Below, in pieces: positions 38,497 to 48,383 of a stretch of DNA of 55,321 nt (position 1 is its first letter; each line of letters begins with the position of its first letter). A program made the position numbers and the translations under genes. A model generated the notes under the pieces. It saw only the letters and a program-made list of their open reading frames with translations, did no database searches and was not told the DNA's origin. The stretch is from Bacteroidales bacterium (GTDB lineage: Bacteria; Bacteroidota; Bacteroidia; Bacteroidales; Muribaculaceae): NCBI GenBank assembly GCA_015061085.1, contig SUXG01000014.1, positions 1 to 55,321 of the forward strand, read 5' to 3'.

Positions 38497-38859
38497 ATGG
38501 AAGCAAAACAATTATCAAAACAAGAGTTTATCCAATTAGTCCACAATTTTGAAGAAAACCCTAATCAGTGGAATTTTCTCGGTAAACGTCCTGCATTAAT
38601 CGACATATACGCCTCATGGTGTGGCCCATGCCAGCGACTCGCCCCTATCCTTGACGAATTAGCTGAAGAATATGCAGGCAAAATCGACATTTACAAAGTC
38701 GATGTCGATTCTGATAGAGCTGTGCCACGAGCATATAAGATTAAGAGCGTACCGACTCTTATCTTTGCACCGATTGATAACGATATGCAGATGATGCCCG
38801 GAACAATGACCAAAACACAATTATCATCGGCCATCGAAAAAATTCTGCTTAATTCATAA
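38497..38859 (+). CDS. Thioredoxin
   Basis: Cytosolic thioredoxin of 120 aa that reduces disulfides in target proteins. The redox pair is C42 and C45 in ASWCGPCQRLAP, with the buried Asp at DIYASW and the cis-Pro loop in KSVPTLIF. There is no signal peptide. The N-terminus is about 12 residues longer than E. coli TrxA (SKQEFIQLVHNFEENPNQW), a form common in Bacteroidota. It is a single gene with its own promoter and lies upstream of desulfoferrodoxin, so both may belong to the oxidative-stress response, but no shared regulator site is visible. Confidence 0.94.
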   Translation: MEAKQLSKQEFIQLVHNFEENPNQWNFLGKRPALIDIYASWCGPCQRLAPILDELAEEYAGKIDIYKVDVDSDRAVPRAYKIKSVPTLIFAPIDNDMQMMPGTMTKTQLSSAIEKILLNS

Positions 38860-38901
38860 GTAAAACTTAAAATTCAGAACAAATTGGAGGGGGTCTTAAA
38901 A

Positions 38902-38919
38902 AAGAGGCTTCCTCCTCTT
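38902..38919 (+). terminator. Weak terminator after thioredoxin
   Basis: Short stem AAGAGG/CCTCTT with a 6-base loop, followed by GTTTCAC. The U-run is poor. The remaining 38920-39170 part of this 400-bp gap holds no gene I can support. Confidence 0.35.
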
Positions 38920-39171
38920 GTTTCACAAACTACACTTTTGTCTTTAAGATATTATTGATGTCCGATAAAAATCAGTTGTTAGCTTCCTAAAGTGGGGCTT
39001 GTCATGCAAAGAAATGAATGGTCAAAGGCTCTAATATATTTACCGAACAATAATCTTAAGATATATTAATATTACACGTAACAAGTCCTAATAAACACTC
39101 GTTAACATCCTAATTATCAAGCAATCAAGTTGCATTATTGGTTTGGTCTATCGATGGATAGATGCAGTCAG

Positions 39172-39203
39172 TTGGATAGAAAGAAATCAGGTCGTAATTT
39201 TGC
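39172..39203 (+). promoter_or_regulatory. Candidate promoter of the desulfoferrodoxin gene
   Basis: TTGG (39172-39175) at -33, 20-bp spacer, TAATTTTG (39196-39203). The -33 box is off consensus, the -7 exact. It lies about 63 bp before the start. Confidence 0.55.
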
Positions 39204-39266
39204 AGTGTAAAAATTAAACAAATCAAAATCAATAACGTTTTAAAAACAACTAAAAACAAAAATATT

Positions 39267-39641
39267 ATGGCAACAAAATTTTACAAATGCAATCATTGTG
39301 GTAATGTTATATTAAAGGTCGTTGATTCAAATGTGCCTGTAGTATGTTGTGGCGAAATCATGACAGAATTAATTCCAAACACTGTGGATGCCAGTGGCGA
39401 AAAGCATGTGCCTGTAGTGACTCGTATTGACGATTCTCATATAAAGGTAGAAGTTGGCAGTGTAGCTCATCCAATGTTGGAAGAACACCACATAGCATTC
39501 ATATATGTAGAGATCGAAAACGGTGGTACTATGGTTAATCTAAAAGATAAGCCGGAAGCAGTTATTTGTGTCGGAGACGAGAAGGTGGTCGCAGTCTATG
39601 AATACTGCAATCTTCATGGCTTGTGGAAAACAGAGTTATAA
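39267..39641 (+). CDS. Desulfoferrodoxin (superoxide reductase)
   Basis: Non-haem iron protein of 124 aa that reduces superoxide to peroxide without producing oxygen. The N-terminal desulforedoxin centre has all four ligands (C8, C11, C27, C28). The superoxide-reductase centre has E45-K46-H47 (EKHVP), H68, H74 or H75, and C114 with H117 (CNLHG). So both iron sites are complete, i.e. the two-centre class. Rubredoxin, the usual electron donor, is encoded at 9.2 kb. It has its own promoter and is followed by a strong terminator. Confidence 0.96.
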   Translation: MATKFYKCNHCGNVILKVVDSNVPVVCCGEIMTELIPNTVDASGEKHVPVVTRIDDSHIKVEVGSVAHPMLEEHHIAFIYVEIENGGTMVNLKDKPEAVICVGDEKVVAVYEYCNLHGLWKTEL

Positions 39642-39678
39642 GAACACTCTATAGATTTGCAACAACCACTACATATAA

Positions 39679-39708
39679 GATAAGGGACTGAGAATTCAGT
39701 CCCTTATC
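39679..39708 (+). terminator. Terminator of the desulfoferrodoxin gene
   Basis: Perfect 13-bp arms (GATAAGGGACTGA, TCAGTCCCTTATC) around GAAT, then TATTTTTATC. The gap to the convergent recQ stop is only 20 bp, so it may serve both. Confidence 0.8.
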
Positions 39709-39727
39709 TATTTTTATCAATTAATTT

Positions 39728-41908
39728 TTAATTACCCATTTCAGATAGGAATTTTATTCTGACAAGTCTTATCTCTTCTTCCGAATAATATTCACCTAAT
39801 TCTTGTATAGCTTCTTCGATATTATCTTCTTCGCTTTCTCTGAAATAATCCATTATTTCTTCTTGATGTTCTTCATCCATTATTTCTTCGAGGAAATAAT
39901 CTATACTGATTTTAGTTCCTGCATAGACAATAGCTTCCAATTCATCTAAAAGTTCATAGAAATCTAATCCTTTGCTTTCAGCCAATTCATCTAATGCGAT
40001 TTTACGATCAATCGCCTGAATAATTGATATTTTCAACTTACTTTTATTTGCGACTGTACGCACTCTTAAATCTTCAGGTCGTTCGATTTCGTTATCCTCA
40101 ACATGACGCTTAATCAGTTGGACAAATTCATCTCCAAATCGTTTAGCTTTTCCAGCTCCGACACCCGGTATGTTCTGCAACTCTTCAAGAGTTATCGGAT
40201 AAGTTGTCGCCATAGCTTCAAGCGAAGGATCTTGGAAAATCACATACGGAGGCAATTCCATTTTCTTTGCCATCTTCTTGCGCAAATCTTTAAGCATATT
40301 ATAAAGCTCTGGATCGACTGCACATGATACACCTCCTTTGAGAACAACTTCTTCTTCATTTTCTGTGAAATCGTTATCCTCTACTATCTTAAACGAAGTC
40401 GGCTTATTTAAGAACTTTTTGCCTTTTGATGTCACTTTAAGCAATCCATAGTTCTCTATATCTCTATCAATATATCCCGCTATAATCGCTTGACGAATGA
40501 CAGCATTTAAAAATTTATCATCTGTATTAACTAAACAGCCAAAAACTTCTAATTCTTCATGTTTATACGACTTTACTTCATCTGTTTTTCTACCAATCAA
40601 TACATTTATAACGTATTCTGTCTTAAACTTTTCTTTTAACGCAATGATTGTTTCAATCACTGCACTTAATTCTTCTTTTGCTTCCACTTGTTTCTTTGGA
40701 TTTAAACAATTATCACAATTACCACATCTCTCTTCAGAATATTCTTCTCCAAAATAATGGAGCAATGCTTTTCTTCGACAAACTGAAGACTCTGCATAGC
40801 TCGCTGTTTCGAGTAGCAACTGCTTTCCAATTTCTTGTTCTGCAATCGGTTTTCCCTGCATTAGTTTTTCCAACTTTTGCAAGTCTTTGTTCATATAAAA
40901 TGTAATACACTGTCCTTCTCCTCCATCTCTTCCTGCACGACCGGTCTCTTGATAATAACCTTCAAGACTCTTTGGAATGTCATAATGTATTACAAATCGG
41001 ACATCGGGCTTATCGATACCCATTCCAAAAGCTATAGTAGCAACTATCACATCCACTTTTTCAAGCAGAAAAGCATCTTGATTTTCACTTCGAGTCACAG
41101 AATCCATGCCGGCATGATATGGCAAAGCATTTATATCATTGACTCTTAATGTTTCAGCCAACTCTTCCACTTTTTTTCTTGACAAGCAATATATGATTCC
41201 GGATTTTCCGGGATTGCTTTTTATATATCTAATTATATCGCGATCTATATCTTTTGTCTTTGTGCGAACTTCATAATAAAGATTTTCTCTGTTAAAACTT
41301 GATTTGAACACAGCAGCATCAGTCATTCCAAGGTTTTTCTGAATATCATGTTGCACTTTGGGTGTAGCAGTTGCTGTAAGAGCAATCACCGGACGTGTTC
41401 CAATCTCATTTATAATCGGGCGAATTTTTCTGTACTCAGGACGGAAATCATGCCCCCATTCTGAGATACAATGCGCCTCATCTACAGCATAAAATGATAT
41501 ATTAATCGTTCTGAGAAAATTTATATTATCTTCTTTAGTCAAAGATTCCGGAGCCACATATAATAATTTCGTCTTGCCTGAAACGACATCGTTTTTAACG
41601 CTATCAATCGCTGCTTTATTCAATGACGAATTTAAAAAATGTGCGATACCGTCATCTTCACTAAAATGGCGCATGGCATCAACCTGATTTTTCATCAAAG
41701 CAATCAATGGAGAAATCACAATTGCTGTACCTTCCGACATCAAAGCAGGCAATTGGTAGCATAATGATTTGCCACCGCCGGTTGGCATCAACACAAACGT
41801 GTCTTTCCCATCAAGCAAAGCTTTTATTATAGCTTCTTGATTCCCTTTGAACTTATCGAAACCGAAATTAAATTTCAACGCCTCGAGCAATGCATTTTCT
41901 TCAGCCAT
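39728..41908 (-). CDS. recQ: ATP-dependent DNA helicase RecQ
   Basis: Helicase of 726 aa unwinding DNA 3' to 5' in recombination and fork repair. The core has the Q-motif (FNFGFDKFKGNQEAI), Walker A MPTGGGKSLCYQ, DEAH in VDEAHCISEWGHDFRPEYR, TATATPKVQ and GRAGRDGGEGQCI. A zinc site with CRRKALLHYFGE and CGNCDNC and a winged-helix RQC part follow. An HRDC domain sits near residues 530-605 (LPPYVIFQDPSLEAMATTYP), then an acidic C-terminal extension of about 110 aa (EEIMDYFRESEEDN). It has its own exact promoter, so it is separate from clpPX although next to it. Confidence 0.95.
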   Translation of the reverse strand: MAEENALLEALKFNFGFDKFKGNQEAIIKALLDGKDTFVLMPTGGGKSLCYQLPALMSEGTAIVISPLIALMKNQVDAMRHFSEDDGIAHFLNSSLNKAAIDSVKNDVVSGKTKLLYVAPESLTKEDNINFLRTINISFYAVDEAHCISEWGHDFRPEYRKIRPIINEIGTRPVIALTATATPKVQHDIQKNLGMTDAAVFKSSFNRENLYYEVRTKTKDIDRDIIRYIKSNPGKSGIIYCLSRKKVEELAETLRVNDINALPYHAGMDSVTRSENQDAFLLEKVDVIVATIAFGMGIDKPDVRFVIHYDIPKSLEGYYQETGRAGRDGGEGQCITFYMNKDLQKLEKLMQGKPIAEQEIGKQLLLETASYAESSVCRRKALLHYFGEEYSEERCGNCDNCLNPKKQVEAKEELSAVIETIIALKEKFKTEYVINVLIGRKTDEVKSYKHEELEVFGCLVNTDDKFLNAVIRQAIIAGYIDRDIENYGLLKVTSKGKKFLNKPTSFKIVEDNDFTENEEEVVLKGGVSCAVDPELYNMLKDLRKKMAKKMELPPYVIFQDPSLEAMATTYPITLEELQNIPGVGAGKAKRFGDEFVQLIKRHVEDNEIERPEDLRVRTVANKSKLKISIIQAIDRKIALDELAESKGLDFYELLDELEAIVYAGTKISIDYFLEEIMDEEHQEEIMDYFRESEEDNIEEAIQELGEYYSEEEIRLVRIKFLSEMGN

Positions 41909-41943
41909 GCTATATAATTTTACTTATAAATTTTCCACTCTTA

Positions 41944-41974
41944 CAAAGTTAATCCAAAAAATTATATAAACAAA
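41944..41974 (-). promoter_or_regulatory. Promoter of recQ
   Basis: Minus-strand TTTG (41971-41974), 19-bp spacer, TAACTTTG (41944-41951). Exact consensus in the 84-bp gap after clpX. No terminator is seen, so read-through from clpX is also possible. Confidence 0.75.
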
Positions 41975-41992
41975 TATATTATTTCTTTTTTT

Positions 41993-43240
41993 TCAGTCTG
42001 AAAGAGCAGTTTTTTCAAAATTAGCTTTTATCAACTGATTTGAGACATAATCTCTATCAACTTTAAACGCATCTATTTCCTGCGATGGAACGTCATACAT
42101 TGCATCAATCATTATTGTTTCCACGATTGAGCGCAACCCACGAGCACCAAGTTTATATTCCACAGCTTTTTCCACGATTAAATCAAGAGCATCATCCGTA
42201 AATTCCAATTTGACGCCATCAAGTTCAAACATTTTCTTATACTGACGTATGATAGCATTTTTAGGCTCTACCAATATCCTACGCAATGCACTTTTATCCA
42301 GCGGATCAAGACTTGTCAAAATAGGAAGACGTCCGATGATTTCCGGTATCAATCCATACGATTTCAAATCTTGAGGCATTACATAACGCATCAAGTTTTC
42401 ACGTTGATGTTTTTTCTTGATTGCATCATGACCATAACCAACGACTTGTGTGTTGAGTCGAGCTGCAATCTTTCGTTCTATACCGTCAAACGCACCACCA
42501 CAAATGAACAATATATTCTTTGTATCGACAGGGATCATTTTTTGGTCCGGATGTTTGCGCCCTCCTTGTGGTGGCACAAGCACAACCGATCCTTCAAGCA
42601 GTTTCAGCAATCCTTGTTGAACGCCTTCGCCACTTACATCTCGAGTTATTGACGGATTATCGCTTTTACGTGCGATCTTATCTATTTCATCGATAAATAC
42701 TATACCTCTTTGCGCCTTTTCCACATCGTAGTCACAAGCTTGAAGCAATCGTGTCAATAGAGATTCGACATCTTCGCCCACATAGCCGGCTTCTGTCAAC
42801 ACAGTAGCATCAACTATTGTAAACGGGACATCAAGCAGACGTGCTATCGTTTTAGCCAATAGTGTTTTCCCAGTTCCTGTCGGACCGACCAAAATAACAT
42901 TTGACTTCTCGATATCTACTTCATCGTTCGACGGCTGCATCACACGCTTATAGTGATTATATACCGACACCGAAAGATATTTCTTTGCTTCTTCTTGACC
43001 AATCACATATTGGTTAAGAAAATCATTGATTTCTTTTGGTTTTGGTATTGCGTGCAATGTTTGAGTTTCCTCTGTTTTGACTTCTTCTTTAATTTTATTC
43101 AGAGCTTCATCGCGCTTTCCATCAATAAAAGCGATACACTCTGTACACATATACAACCCTTCATAAATGTTAACAACCGGATTCTCCTTTGAATTCGGTG
43201 CGCCACACATCGTACAAAAGGTAGTTGTCTTTTTAGCCAT
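41993..43240 (-). CDS. clpX: ATP-dependent protease ATPase subunit ClpX
   Basis: AAA+ unfoldase of 415 aa that feeds substrates to ClpP. The N-terminal zinc-binding domain has C9, C12, C32 and C35. The AAA+ module has Walker [16 protein letters not shown], the pore loop GYVGEDVE, Walker [12 protein letters not shown] and sensor [21 protein letters not shown] segments. The ClpP-contacting IGF-type loop is expected near residues 265-280, but I do not see a plain IGF (the stretch reads [12 protein letters not shown], a tolerated variant). The start is 11 bp after clpP. Confidence 0.97.
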   Translation of the reverse strand: MAKKTTTFCTMCGAPNSKENPVVNIYEGLYMCTECIAFIDGKRDEALNKIKEEVKTEETQTLHAIPKPKEINDFLNQYVIGQEEAKKYLSVSVYNHYKRVMQPSNDEVDIEKSNVILVGPTGTGKTLLAKTIARLLDVPFTIVDATVLTEAGYVGEDVESLLTRLLQACDYDVEKAQRGIVFIDEIDKIARKSDNPSITRDVSGEGVQQGLLKLLEGSVVLVPPQGGRKHPDQKMIPVDTKNILFICGGAFDGIERKIAARLNTQVVGYGHDAIKKKHQRENLMRYVMPQDLKSYGLIPEIIGRLPILTSLDPLDKSALRRILVEPKNAIIRQYKKMFELDGVKLEFTDDALDLIVEKAVEYKLGARGLRSIVETIMIDAMYDVPSQEIDAFKVDRDYVSNQLIKANFEKTALSD

Positions 43241-43251
43241 AAATTGTTAGA

Positions 43252-43968
43252 TTAATCTTTCTTTGGGTTTACAAGCACCTTATCGATCATGCCATATTCT
43301 TCAGCTTCTTTAGCTATCATCCAATAGTCGCGATCGGAATCACGTTCCACTTTTTCAAATGGCTGACCGGAATGAGTTGATATGATATTGTATAATTCAG
43401 ATTTCAATTTAAGAATTTCACGAGCTGTAATTTCAATATCAGAAGCTTGACCTTGGATGCCGCCCATAGGTTGGTGAATCATCACCCTTGAATGAGGCAA
43501 AGCGAAACGTTTACCTTTTTCTCCGGCAACAAGCAAAACAGCAGCCATCGATGCAGCCATGCCTGTACATATTGTTGATACATCCGATGAGATGTACTGC
43601 ATTGTGTCATATATACCAAGACCTGCATAGACAGATCCACCCGGAGAATTTATATAAATAGAAATATCTTTTCCCGGATCAGCTGAATCCAAATACAATA
43701 GTTGTGCTTGGATGACATTTGCCGATTGATCAGTAACTTGTGTACCCAAAAATATAATTCTATCCATCATCAAACGTGAGAACACATCGAGTTGAGTCAC
43801 ATTTAATTGACGTTCTTCAAGAATATATGGATTAATATAATCCGAAGTCGGCGTCGAAATTGCCGATGTCACTCCTGCTGCATTATTTACAAACTTTGTG
43901 TATTGATCAAGCATATTTGAGCTCATTCCACAATGTCCTACTGCATATTTTCTAAAATCGTTGTTCAT
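43252..43968 (-). CDS. clpP: ATP-dependent Clp protease proteolytic subunit
   Basis: Serine peptidase of 238 aa that forms the tetradecameric chamber. The triad is visible as Ser in [11 protein letters not shown], His in VMIHQPMGG and Asp in DRDYWM. The N-terminus has a propeptide-like extension of about 45 residues ([20 protein letters not shown]) before NPYILEERQ. Mature ClpP is usually about 195 aa, so autoprocessing is likely. It lies between tig (with its own terminator) and clpX, and has its own promoter. Confidence 0.97.
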   Translation of the reverse strand: MNNDFRKYAVGHCGMSSNMLDQYTKFVNNAAGVTSAISTPTSDYINPYILEERQLNVTQLDVFSRLMMDRIIFLGTQVTDQSANVIQAQLLYLDSADPGKDISIYINSPGGSVYAGLGIYDTMQYISSDVSTICTGMAASMAAVLLVAGEKGKRFALPHSRVMIHQPMGGIQGQASDIEITAREILKLKSELYNIISTHSGQPFEKVERDSDRDYWMIAKEAEEYGMIDKVLVNPKKD

Positions 43969-43995
43969 AATTCTTATATAATCCTATTTTAAATT

Positions 43996-44027
43996 CAAAG
44001 TTATAATAAAACAAAGAGTATTCCAAA
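43996..44027 (-). promoter_or_regulatory. Promoter of clpP-clpX
   Basis: Minus-strand TTTG (44024-44027), 20-bp spacer, TAACTTTG (43996-44003). Exact consensus, 28 bp before clpP. Confidence 0.75.
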
Positions 44028-44046
44028 TTTTTTGATATAAAAAAAT

Positions 44047-44076
44047 TGGAGGAATGCCAAAACTGACACTCCTCCA
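44047..44076 (-). terminator. Terminator of tig
   Basis: Arms TGGAGGAATG and CACTCCTCCA pair with one wobble. On the minus strand ATTTTTTTATA follows. It separates tig from clpPX. Confidence 0.8.
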
Positions 44077-44101
44077 TATCTTGATTGATTATACGATGCT
44101 A

Positions 44102-45460
44102 TTAAGCTTCTGCAGGCTTGAAGAGTTCGTTGAATTGTTCCACTGTCACAGTCTTTTCTTCAAGTGTCACATTTTCGCGGATAATGTGATAAAGTTTCAT
44201 ATCGACAGCTTGGTTAACGATATGTTCGCGACTCTTTGGATCGTTCATCATGTCACGACCATATTTGTCAAGAACATCATCAGGAAGATTTGTCATGCCA
44301 TATTGAGCAAATTGACTTTGTGCAATCATTCTTGCCACAGCCAAGATGTCTTGTTCTTCAACCTTTAGTTGATATTGCTTAGCAATCGCTTCACGAACCA
44401 ATTGCCAAACGAGATCTTGACGCATCTTTTGATATTCTTCATCGATGTTTTCTGCATTGAACTTTTCATCCTGAGTCATCAAGTAGTCTTTAAGGATTGC
44501 ATCAGGAAGTTCGATTTCGCCCACTGCTTTTTCGATTGCTTCTTTAGCGTCGATTGAGAAACGATAGTTGCTGTCAGAAGCGAGTTGCTGAGCGATCATC
44601 GCTTTGAGAGCTTCTTTGTATTCTTCTTCGTTGTGAGCTTTGTCTTTACCTACAGCGTTGTCGAAGAATTCTTGGTTAAGTTCAGCCTGACGAAGCACAA
44701 TGATTTCTTTGATTTCGAAATTAAATTCGCCTTTTGCTTGTTCAGCATCTGCTTTGTCGATATTCAACATTGAAGAAAGTTCAACTACGCTTTCGCCACA
44801 TGCTACCCATGGGTTAAACTTCACAACATCGCCCAACTTCTTATCCATGAAAGCAGCACGTTGATCGTCATTCTTGAAGTATTGTGGAGAAACTATGCCG
44901 TTTTCATTAAGAATACCGCCTTCTTTCACATTGCCTTCTTCATTAAGTTCTGTTATTACACCCTTCACCAAAGCGTTTGGCTCAACTGTTTCACCAGGGA
45001 CTTGAGCGCCGAAGCGATTGCGATACATTTCGTTTTGACGTTCAACCATTTCGTCGCTTACTTCGATAGTGTAGTAAGGCACAGTGAGGTCTTTGTTAAC
45101 GTGAGTGTCGATTTCAGGAGCGATACCAACATTGAATGTAAAAGTAAAATCAACTGCTTCCAAATCAAATTCTTCTTTTGTAGCAGGCATTGGATTGCCA
45201 AGAACTTGAATTTCGTTATCTTTGATATAGTTATACAAAGCATCAGTCACTTCTTTGTTTACTACATCATATTTGACAGCCTTTCCATATTTCTTTTGGA
45301 TAAGACCTGCAGGCACCTTACCAGGACGGAATCCAGGCTCAGGGCGTGTCATATTGATTTCTCTAAGTGTTTTTTTTACTTTGTCTTGATAATCTTTTTC
45401 TTCAAGTGAAACTGTGATAGTAGCGTTCACAGCGTCGATCTTGTTAATTGTTACATTCAT
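44102..45460 (-). CDS. tig: Trigger factor
   Basis: Ribosome-associated chaperone of 452 aa. The N-terminal ribosome-binding domain has the signature GFRPGKVPAGLI (GFRxGKxP loop) near residue 42. The central PPIase-like part is short and divergent: the FKBP motif is not obvious, and the acidic insert (DEEGNVKEG and neighbours) is typical of Bacteroidota trigger factors. The C-terminal helical arms follow (LPDAILKDYLMTQ, QFAQYGMTNLPDDVLDKYG). Codon bias is high. It has its own promoter and terminator, so clpPX expression is independent. Confidence 0.95.
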   Translation of the reverse strand: MNVTINKIDAVNATITVSLEEKDYQDKVKKTLREINMTRPEPGFRPGKVPAGLIQKKYGKAVKYDVVNKEVTDALYNYIKDNEIQVLGNPMPATKEEFDLEAVDFTFTFNVGIAPEIDTHVNKDLTVPYYTIEVSDEMVERQNEMYRNRFGAQVPGETVEPNALVKGVITELNEEGNVKEGGILNENGIVSPQYFKNDDQRAAFMDKKLGDVVKFNPWVACGESVVELSSMLNIDKADAEQAKGEFNFEIKEIIVLRQAELNQEFFDNAVGKDKAHNEEEYKEALKAMIAQQLASDSNYRFSIDAKEAIEKAVGEIELPDAILKDYLMTQDEKFNAENIDEEYQKMRQDLVWQLVREAIAKQYQLKVEEQDILAVARMIAQSQFAQYGMTNLPDDVLDKYGRDMMNDPKSREHIVNQAVDMKLYHIIRENVTLEEKTVTVEQFNELFKPAEA

Positions 45461-45553
45461 CTTGTTTAGAAATATATGTATTATTAATATTATTCATTTC
45501 TTTTATAATATACAAAATTTATGCCAATCTTTCCGATTAGCACAAATCGAGTA

Positions 45554-45585
45554 CAAAGATACTACATCCACAACGAAAAATCAAA
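45554..45585 (-). promoter_or_regulatory. Promoter of tig
   Basis: Minus-strand TTTG (45582-45585), 20-bp spacer, TATCTTTG (45554-45561). Exact consensus with a leader of about 85 nt. The rest of the 45461-45766 gap holds the M18 terminator and nothing else I recognise. Confidence 0.75.
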
Positions 45586-45711
45586 TTTTCTGCGTTCTTA
45601 TTCAATTTAATATTACAAAAAATTGATATTGCGAGCCACAATTGTTTGATATGACATCCTCAATATTATGCTTTACTATCTTTAATCGATGATATTTATA
45701 GCATAAAAAGA

Positions 45712-45738
45712 GGCATCATGATATTATCTCATAATGCC
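45712..45738 (-). terminator. Terminator of the M18 aminopeptidase gene
   Basis: Arms GGCATCATGA and TCATAATGCC pair with one wobble around a 7-base loop. On the minus strand TCTTTTTATGC follows the stem. Confidence 0.75.
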
Positions 45739-45766
45739 CCAATTTTATTTAGAATCAGAATGTGAC

Positions 45767-47068
45767 TTATTTATAGAATTCTGCGAAGACTTTTACTGCG
45801 TATTCGTGGTCTTTGACAGAAGCCATTTCGCGAGCTGAGTGCATTGCCCAAATAGGGTTACCCATATCGACGCCGCGAATATCCATCTGACCTGTCAAGA
45901 TATTACCCAATGTAGAGCCACCGAGCACGTCGCTGTGGTTGACAAAGTACTGACATGGCACACCTGCCTTTTCACACAATGCTTGGAACACAGCAGATCC
46001 GTCGGCATCTGTCATATACTTGCAGTTAGCGTTGATCTTGATAGCCGGACCGCCACCGAGGATAGCGTGGTTAGTCGGGTCGTATTTCTCATTGTAGTTA
46101 GGGTGCCAGCCGTGAGCATCGTCGGCAGAAATCATGAATGAGTTGGCCAACGCACGGAAGAAGTCTTGTTGTTCATAGTCAGGTGTCACAAGGCGAGTGA
46201 TGCGTTCAAGCATATCGCGAAGCACCGGAGAAGCCGCACCTTGCTTTGTACCACTACCTGTCTCTTCGTTGTCAAAGATTGCCATCACACGCGTCGCTTT
46301 ATCGTCATTGACTTCGAGGAGCGCTTCAAGAGCTGCGTATGCCATCGAAAGGTCGTCGATACGAGCTGACTGGAAGAACTCGTTGTGAACGCCGAGCACT
46401 GCCGATTTTTCTACAGGGTAGAGATTGAGTTCATACTCAAGAATATCAAGTGGGTTGATGCCAAGGTGTTCTGCCACAAGCTTTCTGACAATACCGCCTT
46501 TTGCTTTGAAGTCTTCAATTTCTTCTTTAGTGAAACGACCTACTACAGGCTTCATATCCTTCTGCACAGAGAGTGCATTACCTTCATTTACAGCACGATT
46601 GAAGTGGATAGCAAGATGTGGGATTGTCGCAAATGGTTTTTCGATATCGATAGGCACGATAGTTGGTTTCAAAGGGTCTTCACTGCGAAGCACTACGCGA
46701 CCTGACATCGACAATGGACGGTCAAACCATGTGTAAAGAATACCACCGCCATATTTTTCCACGTTGAGAGTCACCAATCCACCATCGCCATAGATTTCGG
46801 CATTTGGCTTAATCTTGAAACATGGGCTGTCACTGTGTGCAGATATGATTCTGAAACCTTGGTCTGCTACCGGCTCAGAGCCAATAATGAAAGCAAATAT
46901 AGCTGTGCCGTTCTTTGTCACATAGTATTTACCACCCTTTTTAATTTCCCATTTATCTGTCTGCTTTAATTCAGCAAAACCTGCATTGTTCAATTCTTTT
47001 TTTATTGTTTCAACTGCCATGACATTACATGTCGATGCGTCAAGCCAATTGAGAAGTCTGTTTATCAT
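45767..47068 (-). CDS. M18 family aminopeptidase
   Basis: Dinuclear zinc aminopeptidase of 433 aa, cytosolic, favouring acidic or neutral N-terminal residues in known members. Metal ligands are visible as His/Asp in SAHSDSPCFKIKP, Glu-Glu in FDNEETGSGTKQG, Asp in ISADDAHGWHPN and His in VNHSDVLGGSTLG. The C-terminal MGNPIWAMHSAREMAS is also typical. Length matches bacterial M18 enzymes. No signal peptide. It is followed by a terminator and preceded by a DUF5063 gene 43 bp away. Confidence 0.95.
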   Translation of the reverse strand: MINRLLNWLDASTCNVMAVETIKKELNNAGFAELKQTDKWEIKKGGKYYVTKNGTAIFAFIIGSEPVADQGFRIISAHSDSPCFKIKPNAEIYGDGGLVTLNVEKYGGGILYTWFDRPLSMSGRVVLRSEDPLKPTIVPIDIEKPFATIPHLAIHFNRAVNEGNALSVQKDMKPVVGRFTKEEIEDFKAKGGIVRKLVAEHLGINPLDILEYELNLYPVEKSAVLGVHNEFFQSARIDDLSMAYAALEALLEVNDDKATRVMAIFDNEETGSGTKQGAASPVLRDMLERITRLVTPDYEQQDFFRALANSFMISADDAHGWHPNYNEKYDPTNHAILGGGPAIKINANCKYMTDADGSAVFQALCEKAGVPCQYFVNHSDVLGGSTLGNILTGQMDIRGVDMGNPIWAMHSAREMASVKDHEYAVKVFAEFYK

Positions 47069-47111
47069 ATCTATACGTTTTTAGTTTTGTTATTAATCTA
47101 TATTACTATAT

Positions 47112-47633
47112 TTAATTCGATGAGTATCGAATATGATTCAAAGCTCGCATTACATTACAAAGCGTTTGCGCCCAATACGATTCAAAATTTTCTTTACATT
47201 CAGCCAAAGCTTCTTGTGTTTGCTCTCCTTCGGATTCTTTAACTAAAGATACAAAATTAAACAAGTCTTGAAAAATATCAGCCAAACATTCAGCCACAGA
47301 TGAAGCTATCGGCGTATCGCTATACTTCATATCTTCCTCAAATGTTTCAAGAAATGTGTCATCTTCACCCATAATCGATTCTACACCTCTACGAATACTT
47401 TCGTAATAATCCTCATCGACATAGCTTGAAAAATTGTTGTAATAATCTTCCTCATCTGACAATTCTTCTGCTCTGACATCACTCATTGTAATATAAATGC
47501 GAGGAAGAAGTCGCAACATTTCTGCGACAAACTCTTCTTTTTCTGTCTCATAAACATTGCTCAAAGCCATGCAATACTCGTTTGCAAGACCTATAAAACT
47601 CAACACATTAGGATTTATATTGTTTTCACCCAT
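47112..47633 (-). CDS. DUF5063 family protein
   Basis: Acidic helical protein of 173 aa that matches the Bacteroidota DUF5063 family (start NVLSFIGLANEYCMALSN, middle LLPRIYITMSDVRAEE, end FESYWAQTLCNVMRALNHIRY). Function is unknown. There is no signal peptide, membrane span or catalytic motif. It precedes the M18 aminopeptidase by 43 bp on the same strand and may be co-transcribed with it. A -7 box (minus-strand TATCTTTG, 47705-47712) lies 72 bp upstream. Confidence 0.85.
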   Translation of the reverse strand: MGENNINPNVLSFIGLANEYCMALSNVYETEKEEFVAEMLRLLPRIYITMSDVRAEELSDEEDYYNNFSSYVDEDYYESIRRGVESIMGEDDTFLETFEEDMKYSDTPIASSVAECLADIFQDLFNFVSLVKESEGEQTQEALAECKENFESYWAQTLCNVMRALNHIRYSSN

Positions 47634-47704
47634 AATATTTTTTAGCTATTTCTGTTTTAGCTTTAGTGAATTTATAGAAATTTCCTTTAAATATTTGAAT
47701 CATA

Positions 47705-47712
47705 CAAAGATA
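47705..47712 (-). promoter_or_regulatory. -7 box of the DUF5063 gene
   Basis: Minus-strand TATCTTTG, exact -7 consensus, without a clear TTTG at -33. Confidence 0.4.
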
Positions 47713-47767
47713 ATTCTTTTATCCCGAACTATCACTATGATTATGAAAATTTAGTGATTTTTTAATA

Positions 47768-48358
47768 TTATAAATTCAGATATAGAGCGTTGGAGATTAT
47801 ATAATCTTTTACGGATAAATTAAGCATTTCAGATGTATCTTTGCCTGTTGTCAAAGCCTCGCGAATTTCCGTAGATGATAAGTCAGTGACCGGCGCTTCA
47901 GCCAATAGTCTCACATTTGCCGGCATTTTCGACTCTTCTACATCGTAACCGGGACGAGGATAGACCAGCAGTCCGAACTCGTCAATAATCTCTTGCCAAT
48001 TGCGCCATTTATCGAAGATGAGCCAATTGTCAGAGCCTACAATGAGAGTAAAGTCGCAATCAGGATATACTGCTCGCAGTTGGCTGAGGGTACGATAAGT
48101 AAAATTCGGTTTTGGAAGATAAAACTCAAAGTCTGACGGCTGTATTTTTGGGCAATGAGTAGTAGCGATCTTAGCCATCGCCAGACGATGTGCATCAGGC
48201 TCTAAAGTCTGCCCTTGCTTTAGAGGATTGAGAGGCGACACCATAAGCCACACCTCATCGACCAAATCCTCAGAGCATATAAACTCAGCGAGCCTGACGT
48301 GACCTAAATGAATCGGATTAAAACTACCCGAATATATTCCCACCCGTCTCTTCTGCAT
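47768..48358 (-). CDS. nadD: Nicotinate-nucleotide adenylyltransferase
   Basis: Enzyme of 196 aa that adenylates nicotinate mononucleotide in NAD synthesis. The nucleotidyltransferase motif GSFNPIHLGHVRLAE is at residues 11-25, and the C-terminal SSTEIREAL motif is near residue 163. VSPLNPLKQG and VGSDNWLIFDKW are the other family blocks. It belongs to the yicC-gmk-nadD gene group. The gap to gmk (265 bp) holds a possible small gene and a phased repeat. Confidence 0.95.
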   Translation of the reverse strand: MQKRRVGIYSGSFNPIHLGHVRLAEFICSEDLVDEVWLMVSPLNPLKQGQTLEPDAHRLAMAKIATTHCPKIQPSDFEFYLPKPNFTYRTLSQLRAVYPDCDFTLIVGSDNWLIFDKWRNWQEIIDEFGLLVYPRPGYDVEESKMPANVRLLAEAPVTDLSSTEIREALTTGKDTSEMLNLSVKDYIISNALYLNL

Positions 48359-48383
48359 ATCATCTTTGCTAATTTTTAGTGAT

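Noticed and set aside
38860..39266. A hidden small gene in the 400-bp gap before desulfoferrodoxin (for example a 21-codon frame at 39004)
   Set aside because: Frames are very short, AT-rich, lack promoter support and end near random length. The gap is better explained by a terminator and a promoter region.
44861..45409. A 182-codon plus-strand frame opposite tig
   Set aside because: Phe/Ile/Cys-rich shadow of the tig codons, without a promoter or recognisable domain.
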